NCBI GenBank assembly: GCA_027704905.1
Contig: CM051016.1
Span: forward strand, 9,773,070-9,837,069
Length of the DNA: 64,000 nt
From: Muraenolepis orangiensis
Lineage: Eukaryota; Chordata; Actinopteri; Gadiformes; Muraenolepididae
Direction: 5' to 3'
Position numbers and translations under genes: made by a program. A model generated the notes under the pieces. The model saw nothing but the letters and a program-made list of their open reading frames with translations, had not been told where the DNA came from and did no database searches. Below, piece by piece: positions 22,445 through 56,300 of this stretch (positions are counted from its first letter, which is position 1; every line of letters begins with the position of its first letter).

Positions 22445-22545
22445 GTGTGTGTTGATATAATGTGTGTGTATAATGTGTGTCTGTATGCGTGTGTATAATG
22501 TGTGTGTGTGTGTGTGTGTCGGTGTGTGTGTGTGTGTGTGTGTCC
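22055..22545. repeat. 36-bp minisatellite followed by GT/TA runs
   Basis: Five copies of an ACAACAGTATTTAAAAAGGA type unit to about 22225. After that, GT and TA microsatellites at 22345-22545. Between 22560 and 23100 nothing is recognised. Confidence 0.85.
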
Positions 22546-23104
22546 CTGACTCTGGTTCTTGGAGGAAGACAAGTGGAGGAATATTAAAAGCCGACTTAAT
22601 ATTAATAAATAATATTAATAAATGTACTTTTAAAACCAGCAGAACATTGTGTCTCCATCTTGGTTCTGGTCTCAGTAGTTCTGTGGGTTTTAAAAAACAC
22701 TTCAAGTTTAAAACAATAATTTATATTCGAACTACGCGAAAGCTAATGCTAACAGAGAGCTACCATATAAGGGCAGTTCTTCACATGGTTCGATTGGAAT
22801 TGTTTCCCGTTTGTCACGATACGGGGGCTGCTTGGAACAATCGATTGTTTCTGTCCAACCAATCATATCGTTCCTTATTGTGAATATATTATTATTATTA
22901 TAACACTATGTAACATGTAACAACAGAAGTAAGCGTGCTAAAAAATAACAAACAGTAAAATAATAAATAAGTCATGTTGAATGTTGTAATGAGTATATAA
23001 AGTATAGTAGTATTGTAGTTGTATTGTCGTAGTATTTCGTGCTGTGGAATACAAATGGAATCAGCAGGAAGGTCAAATAACAAAGTGACTGTCAGTCGGT
23101 TGTC

Positions 23105-23267
<163 letters not shown>

Positions 23268-23464
23268 GTCTAGATGAAGAACTGTGTGTGCGTCCATATT
23301 CCTGAAGTCCATAAAGTCCTTTAAAGATCAGCACTAGGACCCAGAGACGTCCTCAGCCCAAACCTTCTGACAGAGGAGGAGCAGGTCTGGTGTTCCAGAC
23401 CAGGAGGTAGAGGAGGTGGAGGTCCAGACCAGTAGGAGGTCTAGGAGAACCAGGAGGAGGAGGT

Positions 23465-47013
<23,549 letters not shown>

Positions 47014-47115
47014 CCTGACACAGTACCGACCAAACTACAGACTACGGTAAACTACGGACTCTCACGGGGAACCGACCACCGACATGACGCTCTACACGTC
47101 CTGCGGTGTGTGTGT

Positions 47116-47160
<45 letters not shown>

Positions 47161-47700
47161 TGTGTGTGTGGTGTGGTGTGTGTGTGTGTGTGGTGTGTGT
47201 GTGTGTGTGCGCGCGAGTACGCGCACGCAGGAGAGACGGTTTGTTCCAGATCACCGACTCCTCGCCCTCACAGCCGGTCCTCTGGTTCTGAGGAAGGTAG
47301 GTAGAAGGTTGGAGGTCTGAAAAAGATTCCCGTCTCCAGACCTGAACCTCTGTCCGGTAGCATCGGCAGAGGACCCTCACTTCGTACTGTACGGCAGGGT
47401 GTCTACTGGACCTCCCCTGACCGGGACTCACACGAACCCGATCGCAATAGAACCACCGACGTCCCCTCGAGGTCCCATTTAGTCGGTAGTCGGTACTGCT
47501 CGTCAACTACCGGGCGACGAACCGACACACTGACAGCCGTATGTTGTGAAGACAGTAAGACATACTGACCCAGATCCACTCCGACCGGCATGCAGTGCCC
47601 CCCCGCGGCCACGGCCTACCACTACACCCAGCCTGCAGCGCCCCCCGCGGCCACAGTTCACCACTACACCCGGTCTGCAGCTAAAACGTAGTCCGGACGG
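47014..47700 (-). promoter_or_regulatory. mapkbp1: mapkbp1 5' UTR and putative promoter region
   Basis: Upstream of the start codon come an interrupted GT run (47105-47210) and then GC-rich DNA with a duplicated block containing CCCCGCGGCCAC (47597 and 47643). No core promoter element is certain. Confidence 0.35.
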
Positions 47701-47827
47701 TGAAAGATATTTTGCAAATATAATCGTGTCATAAAAGTAATATTTTGAATATATTTATGTGTGCTCTGTTGTAGAGTTATATCTCTACCAGCTCTATCTC
47801 TACCAGTTCTATGTACGATTTAAGATG

Positions 47828-48017
47828 TTTTTATGTACAATGGAATGCTTACTCCCCATTCCTTCCCGCAGTATGAATTTCCACAACAATACTATACTAA
47901 ACTATATTATGCAATACTATAAACACTGAACAATAATGTGACTGATGGATTATACAATATATATATATATATGGTGAATTGTGCAAAAAGCATTTTAAAG
48001 TGCCAGTAGTGCAGCAG
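47828..48017 (-). mobile_element. LINE 3' end, copy 4, distal half
   Basis: An inverted copy of the shared LINE 3' family. It is cut by the hAT element at 48018 and continues at 49814. Confidence 0.8.
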
Positions 48018-49805
48018 TAGTGGTGGGCCGTCAGGGTGGCCTAAGCATCATCAGAATATAAATTTAATTTTGATATATTTTTTCCACAAATATGTATTAA
48101 ATTATTCCCCATAGTCTATTATCTTCATTTCATAGCTTTCATTACAGTCATTTAGCAGACGCTTTTATCCAAAGCGACTTACAATAGTGTGTTTCAACAA
48201 AGGAAGGTAAGAGAACAACTCGTCACCAGAAGTCAAAAGTGCATTTAATTTCTAACAAGTCTCCAATAACTGAACCAGTGCTCAGGTAGAAGTACAATAC
48301 GTTCAGGCAAAAGTGTAAGGGAAAAAGTACAATAAGTTGGCAAACTATATGCAACAATATCTAGAACATGATGGGTTTTCAGCCTGCGGTGGAAGATGGG
48401 GAGTGACTCTGCAGTCGTGACCTCCGTGGGGAGTTTGTTCCACCAAATTGGGGCCACAGGACGGAGAAGAACCGTGACCGTGTAGATTGGCCACACGGGC
48501 CCCTAAGTGAGGCAAGCCGAGCGAAGTGGACGAGTTGGGATGTAGGCCTTGACCATTGCCTGGAGGTAGGTAGCAGTACCTTTTACTGCCTTGTAGGCTA
48601 GCACCAAGGTCTTGAACTGGATGCGAGCAGCTACAGGTAGCCAGTGTAGAGTCCTCTTGGTTGCGCTGCTTCCAGCCTCAGATCGAGATTTGGAGGGCTG
48701 GCCTTTATGTTAGAGCTTTTATCCAATCATATTTCAGCCATAATGTGTTGCCAGGGTCCAAGAAATCTGCCCTTAGGCCTTCAGAATCAACAGTGCGGGC
48801 ACCTGGAGCTTAAAGTGAACGGAAACAAAACTGTGGCGTTAACCAATCGGATTTCGAGCTGGCGACACCGGGGCCAGCTAGCAGGCGTACGATAACGTCA
48901 GCACGTGCACGTCTTTTGATTGGATACGCACTATTGAGAGGCAGAGCTATGCAGAACTAGCAAACTGAAACGCACAGATAAACTGTACAACAGTCATTGA
49001 AGTCTTCTTGAGGAAAGAAAGGAGGATGGATTTAGTGTTCAAATAATAAATTGTTTGTGAGTACAAAGCATTTTATTTTTAATTTAATTTTTATATATTT
49101 GTCATTTTATTTCGTTACTATTAAATCAATATTAACGAATTAATACATATGTAATTAAAATGACAAATATATTAAAAAAAATGTTTGCTTCTGCAAGAGA
49201 TGTAGAGATATGTGTGGGCACTGGCTCAGCTGTGCAGTAAAAGCACTCAAGGAGACTTGTTGAATTGTTTTGGTTGAACCTTTATCAAAGTGGACATTCA
49301 AGGCTAGGAATACACTTTCAACACTGTCGCAAATATATCCTCATGAAAAATGCTAATTATTTGTTTGTTTTCTTTTATTTTTAGTGAATAGTTTGTGTCT
49401 TTATCGTCACGTTTCTTAAATGAAACTGCTTTGGGTGTGACAATGCGCTGTCTAGACTTAATAAAACTTTGTTGACTAATCCCTTAAAAGCGGCTTTTAT
49501 TTTAAAGTTTTGACAGTATCCAAGTGATCTTAAAGCTGGTAGTTTAACACTCTTAATTGTAAATGCATATTTATGGATTGTAAATGCATATTTATGGATT
49601 ATAAATGCTTGGGAAATATTAATATAACTGTTGTACTTGACTATGTTAAGGTGATGCAACGCCCGGTTATACTGCGTTTCTGTCTAAATGTATAGTTTCT
49701 AGAGCCATGGCGTCATAATGATGGTATTAAGAGGTGGAATAATTCAGGTAGGACTGTGTAGGACATCACTGAAGGCCTAGGTGTGAAATGCACGGCCCGC
49801 CACTG
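48018..49805. mobile_element. hAT-like element nested in a LINE
   Basis: The ends TAGTGGTGGGCCGT and the complement of CAGTGGCGGGCCGT are inverted. They are flanked by the 8-bp duplication TGCAGCAG at 48010-48017 and 49806-49813. It holds a nested short repeat with CAGACGCTTTTATCCAAAGC (about 48140-48690) and no intact transposase. Confidence 0.9.
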
Positions 49806-49813
49806 TGCAGCAG

Positions 49814-50290
49814 CATACGTGTATATGGGTAACTAGTGACTATAGTGGCACCACTCCTAGCAGGCGCACTGCCTGGGGATAAAAACGGTCCTTGAACCTG
49901 GTAGCCCTTGTACAGATGCTGCGGAACCGGCCACTAGAACTAGACTAGGTAGGGAGGAGAAGAGATGGTGCTCAGGGTGGTTGTGGTCCTTTGTGATGGA
50001 GATGGCCTTCTTCCGATATCTGGTCCTAAAGATCTCCTCAATGCATGCAAGTGCACACAGACACCTATGATCTTTTCCACCATCCTCACAACCCTCTGGA
50101 TGGCTTTCTTGTCCTGTGCAGTGATGTTGGCGTACCACGCAATGACACCACTTGTCAGAACGTGCTCTACGGTGCCACAGTAGAAGTTCACCAGTCACCT
50201 ATGCCTATGCCGCTTCTCCTGATAGACCGCATGACCTCTGTGTTGTGGGTCCATGCCTGATCGAAGATATGTAGTCCCAGGAAACGGAAG
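49814..50290 (-). mobile_element. LINE copy 4, proximal half
   Basis: The continuation of the inverted LINE. A minus-strand frame has LLLWHRRAR and GLPGSRTVF-type residues of the reverse-transcriptase C-terminus, with frameshifts. Confidence 0.85.
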
Positions 50291-50299
50291 CAACTGATC

Positions 50300-50445
50300 T
50301 CTAGCTCTACCAGCTCTAATCTCTCAAGTTCCATCTCTACCAGCGCTATCTTTGAGTTCTATCATAACCAGCTTTATCTCTTAGCTCCATCTCTACCATC
50401 TATGCCTCTTAAGTTCTATCTCTACCAGCTCGAGTTATGCCTCCA
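50300..50445. repeat. CTCTACCAGCTCTATCTC minisatellite, part 1
   Basis: Degenerate 18-30-bp units. The array continues at 52711-52812 beyond the transposon. Confidence 0.8.
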
Positions 50446-50687
50446 ACAGTAGGGGGGGGGGGAGATAATTGAGTCAAAAATAATAATTTTGATTGGAAAC
50501 TGATTACACCCATTTCAGTGGTGATGCATTGGGTCATTTGAAAGATATTTTGTATAAGAAGTGGGTACCTAGCATGAAATAAACCCCCTACCATGCCCAA
50601 AAAACGAAATCGAAAAGAATGAAAATACAGATTAATGGACTATTCCTTCTCTGGGGAGCTGCTGTGCACTGCATTGCTGAAGCCAGG

Positions 50688-50732
50688 CTAATGAGTGGAC
50701 ATAGACACACACTGTCTATGTCCACTCATTAG
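50688..50732. repeat. Perfect 20-bp inverted repeat, 5-base loop
   Basis: The arms at 50688-50707 and 50713-50732 are exactly complementary, with loop CACAC. It lies four bases before the first ATG of the transposase-like frame. Confidence 0.97.
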
Positions 50733-50735
50733 TAT

Positions 50736-52405
50736 GTGGATCAAGACAACCCATTTCCTCTGCCTATCCTGCCAATCCAAGGAGAGACAACTCAGGACAT
50801 AGCAATGCAAGTGGATATGGGCTTTGAGATACTGGCGTTGGTCAGAGGAGTCAGTGTTGAGGATGTGTATAAGCTTGTAGATGCACATATGACAGATAGT
50901 ACAGAGCACAACAAGGGGTTTTCAATGCTGCTGGCAGAGATGTACAACCTGGAAACACCAGCAGGACAGCTATTTTGTGGCACCCACACTATACTGGGAT
51001 TCAGCAGTGCCATGAATAAGGTTATGCGGCTGGTGGAGGCAGATATGAAGATGGAGCAAGTGCTGAAATGTTTCATGGTGGATCTGGAGGTAGACAGCAA
51101 GAATGTCAGTGTGGCTGGACAAGCACTAGACATGTGCCTCAAGTTGGTGGCTCCTGAATTCGCTCACAAGCCCTGGAACCGCTACAAGCAATTCCTCCTC
51201 TTCCTTGAGCAAAGGCAGGTATCAAGTGTGCTGTTTGCCTACAAAGATAGTAGGTTTGGGTGCCTCTCCAGGGCAGCAGCAGTCCTAATATACCACTATG
51301 ACCATCTGGCAGAGTTCCTGAGCCAGAATCCTCACATCAACAACCGCCTAGCCTGCCTGGTCAGAGAAGTGATGGACCTTCCCTACCTCAAAGTGGCCCT
51401 TGTGGTGTTTGCCTGCCTGGGTGTGCACTTGGTGGAGCCCTTCTATGCCAGGACCATAGAGAAAGATGCTACCCATACTCAGCTCAGGGAGTTCTACAAG
51501 GGACTGCATACTGGCTTGGGCCAGCCAATCAGTGATGACTTCACAAGGTTCACAAAGTCTGAATCTGCTGGGGTATCTAATGATCTATTCAGTGGCGTAA
51601 AGAAGACTTACAAGGAGGAGGTCCTGAACTCTGTGTCTGACCTAGCTGCAGAGCACTTGGAGGAAGTGAAGAAGCTGACCAACCTAATGCTGCCCCACCT
51701 ACAGACTGTCCTGGCCAGACAGAGGAGGGACTATGGAATTGATGGAGGCCTTCAAAATGGACTACCCCGTGAGCGATCAGGCGAGTAACATCGATGGCAC
51801 CCCTGTGCACTACATTGGCATGGAAAGACAATGTGGCAAGGTGGACTACAGACTGAGGAAGCTAGGCACACTGAATGCAGTCAGCAGGTCAATCATCTTG
51901 CAGAAGAGCCAGGAGCTGAGGGCTGGACAGCCTCACTCCTTCAGGGGCTTCAAGGCAGCAGCCGAAGCTAAAAGGGAGGTCTAACTCAAATGGAGTAAAC
52001 ACATGAAGGAGAAGTTTGAGAACGGGGCAGAACAGAAACAGGAGATGGCTCAGAGAAAAGAAAGGAAAAGACTGGACATGCTGGACACACTGAAATCTAG
52101 TGGTGGCCCCTTCACAGACAGTGGAGAAGTTGAGAAGTTCCTCATGGATGAAACTCTGGATGACAATGCTAAGCAGCAGAGGATGAAGATGGAGGTCCAG
52201 TTTGCCAGAGAGCACCATGCTTCTGCCTAGAGTTGACCCCATCTTCCGAATCCAGGTGACACTGCCCAGTGGGAAGAGGAGGATGAAAACTGCACAGGAG
52301 TTTGGAGATGCCCTCATGTCCTACCTGGGCAGGAGGAGTGACCGAACCACTCTGGAATATGAGAAATTCCAGCAAAGTCTTGAGAGGCTGCATCTTTCTA
52401 AGTAA
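50736..52405 (+). pseudogene. Broken transposase-like gene
   Basis: The longest frame, 50736-51788, gives 350 residues. Homology-like sequence continues in other frames: 51733-51984 up to a stop, 52003-52230, then 52202-52405. The gene therefore has at least two frameshifts and a stop. The sequence reads like a transposase with an RNase H-type fold: MTDSTEHNKG may carry a catalytic Asp, and FCGTHTILGFSSAMNK resembles the conserved Cys-x-x-His helix. A basic C-terminal tail (KERKRLDML; RTTLEYEKFQQSL) follows. The first catalytic Asp region seems missing, as if the 5' part was lost near the hairpin at 50688. I do not recognise the family. Confidence 0.65.
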
Positions 52406-52857
52406 TTTCCATGCCACTGTGACTCAATAATTACAAATTTATGTTTTCTGAATGTTTAAGTTGAAATTAAAATGTTATTGTTAACAAAGTATTCTGAATG
52501 AAGTGAATTTTATTTTATTTATTTATTAGCAGAAAAAAACACTAGTCAGTGCCTACACATGGCGGAAAAGCCAGAAAACGCCATATTTGTGTAATTTTTC
52601 ATTTTCATTTAGTTTTTTGTGTCAAGCTTCTTGTATTAATAGTGTTAATCATTTCCCAAATGGGCGTCGTCAAATTCAAACTTTCACGATTATCTCCCCC
52701 CCTACCAACAGCTCTATCTCAGAGTTATGCTTCTAACCGCTCCATCTCCGAGTTATGCCTCTAACCGCTCCATCTCTAAGCTCCACCAGCTCTTTCTCTA
52801 CCAGCTGTTTACTAGTAAAAAACAGACTTGGGCAAGAGTGAATATTGAAAAAAGTTC

Positions 52858-52863
52858 TTTATT
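52858..52863 (-). terminator. mga: mga poly(A) signal candidate
   Basis: AATAAA on the minus strand, about 500 bases past the stop. The 3' UTR would include an inverted fish repeat (52985-53065). Confidence 0.5.
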
Positions 52864-53360
52864 GAAGATATTTGAGCACAGGGCTCTTCCTATAAACATA
52901 AATATTTACATTTTACAGAAACAGGTACAAAAATATTAAATGTTTATAAAACATCCCACAGGGAGTCCAGAACTTCTGAAAACTGTACAAAATGTAACAC
53001 CTTGTAAGTCACTTTGGATAAAAGCGTGCCAAATGCCCTAAATGTAAATGTAAATGTTCATACTTTAGTCCAGACTCTCACAGTTCACTTCCTTGTTTCC
53101 CTCCCCTCCCCATGAGGGTAAACCTAGTGGTCTATGTAGAGGGGAGTGGTCTCCACATAGGGGCGTGCAAACCCTACAAGCCAGACATTTGTGGACAGAA
53201 TGAAGAACTAGACCACTTCATGAAGGATCTACTGCGCACACACACTTTGGCTTGTAGAAGGCACTCAAGACTCAGAGTTGTCCCCGGTAACAGCCGTTTG
53301 TTCTATTGGTACCACATCGTCGTAGCAACGGGTCCTCCTGTGTCACACTGGGGTCAGAGG

Positions 53361-56300
53361 TCAGGTGTTTAGTTGGGGTCCACCCTTCCTTCTCATAGCA
53401 GAGAGCCTGGGCATGGGCTTCCAGGCACCTGCCACTCTCCGATTGGTGGACTTGGCCCCGCCCACCTTGGCCCCACCCACCTTCATCTGCAGCAGCGGGG
53501 GTGGAGTTAGCGTGCCGCCCTTTGAACTGCATTGTGGGTAGCCTAGTGGGCCGTGTCCCTTTGGCTCGGGGCCACCTGCATTCTGCACGTGACTGTTGGT
53601 CTGCGTGGCCTCCATCGGGTCCTCCTCTGACCAGGAGGAGGGGGGTCCGGGGACAGGCGAGGGGAGGAGACAGTCTGCTAGGGGGGCGGGGCTCTGGTTG
53701 AGGAACGAGAGCTCGTTCAGAAGAGAGAAGAGACCTCCACCCTCTTCCTCACCACGCTCCTCCTCCTCCAGGCTTACAGAGTCCGGCTGGGTCTCTGGTG
53801 GGGTCTCGGCCAATGGCAGTCTGGGACCCTGAGCTCTGGCCCCGGGCCCCTTACAAACTAGGGGCATTTGATGGAGCGCTGACCCAGCAGAGAGGGTCTG
53901 GTGGTGGGGTAGTGACCCAGCAGAGAGGGTCTGGTGTTGGGGTAGTGACCCAGCAGAGGGGGTCTGGTGGTGGGGTAGTGACCCAGCAGAGAGGGTCTGG
54001 TGGTGGGGTAGTGACCCAGCAGAGAGGGTCTGGTGGTGGGGTAGTGACCCAGCAGAGAGGGTCTGGTGGTGGGGTAGTGACCCAGCAGAGAGGGGCGTAG
54101 GTGGGGGAACCAGGTACAAGAGGGTTGGGAAAGAACCAGCTGTGGAGCACAGAAGTTAGCAGAAGAGTTAGCAGGCTAATAATACGATAAACCTCCTATA
54201 AAGATAACCTCGCTAGAATTAACTGGCTAAACTAGCTAGAGCTAACTAGCCAAGTTAGCTACATAAACTCTGTGCAGCTAACACGCTTACCTCTGTACAG
54301 CTTACAAGCCAACATCTGTACAGCTTACAAGCAAACATCTGTACAGCTAACAAGTTAACCTCTGTTAACCTCAGGACCGGGACCAGAAAGTGTGCCCGGA
54401 TCTTTGGACCAGCCCATGAACGAACCCCAGCTAGGGCGCTCAGACAGCTCTTGGTTCCGTTCATACACGCAAGGTTGAGGTTGATTATATTTAGTCAAGC
54501 AGTGAACTGCTATCGCTGTAGATATATCAATATTAGACTTCACTTTCATCTGGAACATTTTTGCGCATCCATCATTTAATTAGTAATTAGTAAGTGAGGT
54601 CAGCAGTGAGCTGATTTAGGAGCTAGCAGGGTTAGTAGATAGGAGGGTTAGGAGCTAGCTGGGTTCGGTGCTAGCAGGGTGCTGTACATACTGCTGGGAG
54701 AGGGGCGGAGCAAGCACGGGTGAGGAATGTGTTCACTGCCCGGATAAGAGATAGCTATGCGGACTGATGCCACTCCTGGGGAAGAATAAAGGTGGACAAC
54801 ATGAGAAAAACCTGTAACACGGTACCTTAACATGGTACCTGTAACATGGATCCTGAAACTTCATCCAACAATCTACCTGTAACACGGTAGCTGTAAGACG
54901 CTACTAGTAACACCCTTCTAGTAACACGCTACCCGTTATCTGTAAATCGATACCTATAACATGCTACCTGTAAAAAGCTACAAAAAGCTACCAGTAAAAC
55001 AAGACCTGTAAGACACGCTACCTGTACCAGACTCAGTTACTAGCCTTAACACACTCCCTGTACTAGACCAAGTTTCTAGCTGTAACACGCTACCTGTACC
55101 AGACTCAGTTACTAGCACTAACCCGCTACCTGTACCAGACCCAGTTACTAGCACTAACCCGCTACCTGTACCAGACCCAGTTACTAGCACTAACCCGCTA
55201 CCTGTACGACACCCAGTTACTAGCACTAACCCGCTACCTGTACCACACCCAGTTACTAGCACTAACCCGCTACCTGTACCACACCCAGTTACTAGCACTA
55301 ACACGCTACCTTTACCACACCCAGTTACTAGCACTAACCCGCTACCTGTACCACACCCAGTTACTAGCACTAACACGCTACCTGTACCACACCCAGTTAC
55401 TAGCACTAACCCGCTACCTGTACCACACCCAGTTACTAGCACTAACCCGCTACCTGTACCAGACCCAGTTACTAGCACTAACCCGCTACCTGTACCAGAC
55501 CCAGTTACTAGCACTAACACGCTACCTGTACCACACCCAGTTACTAGCACTAACACGCTACCTGTTCCAGACCCAGTTGCTAGCACTAACACGCTACCTT
55601 TACCACACCCAGTTACTAGCACTAACACGCTACCTGTACCACACCCAGTAACTAGCTGTAACACGCTACCTGAACCAGACCCAGTAACTAGCTGTAACAC
55701 GCTACCTGTACGAGACTCCGTTAATAGCCTTAACACGCTACCTGTACTAGACCAAGTTTCTAGCTGTAACACACTACCTTTACCAGACCCAGTTACTAGC
55801 ACGTTACCTGTACCACACCCAGTTACTAGCACTAACACGCTACCTGTACCAGACCCAGTTACTAGCACTAACACGCTACCTGTACCAGACCCAGTTACTA
55901 GCACTAACACGCTACCTGTTCCAGACCCAGTAACTAGCTGTAACATGCTACCTGAACCAGACCCAGTAACTAGCTGTAACAAAAACACATGTAACAAGCA
56001 AAGTACCCGGGTTGGAAGGCGAGGCACCAGGTCCAGAGGCCATCGGCTTCAGGTTGAGGAACTGTTTTCTTGGTGACTCACAGAAGGACACCGGCATCAG
56101 GGCTGTGTGGGCTGGTGGAGCCAACGCTAGGTGGAGAAACCAAGATCAGATCATGGTCTCCATTGGACGCCAGAAGACCAGAACCAGAAGACCCTGATAG
56201 AGGTACTTACCTCCACCGCTCTGCTGCTGTGTGGCAGGTGGGGGGTGGGATGAGGCGGAGGCTTCCTGCGAACCAGGATGTTAGGCACGGTCCTCGAGCA

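Larger units (their letters stand above)
50449..52705 (+). mobile_element. Unclassified DNA transposon, 2.26 kb
   Basis: Short inverted ends (GTAGGGGG..GAGATAAT on both sides) are flanked by CAACA at 50444-50448 and 52706-52710, a likely 5-bp target duplication. It carries a broken transposase-like gene and interrupts a minisatellite. A 5-bp duplication with GTAGGGG ends does not match a family I can name with confidence. Confidence 0.7.

Noticed and set aside
54978..56027. A minus-strand frame of about 350 codons rich in VTGSGTGSVLVL
   Set aside because: It is a 36-bp minisatellite in mga intron 13; a unit divisible by three stays open by chance.
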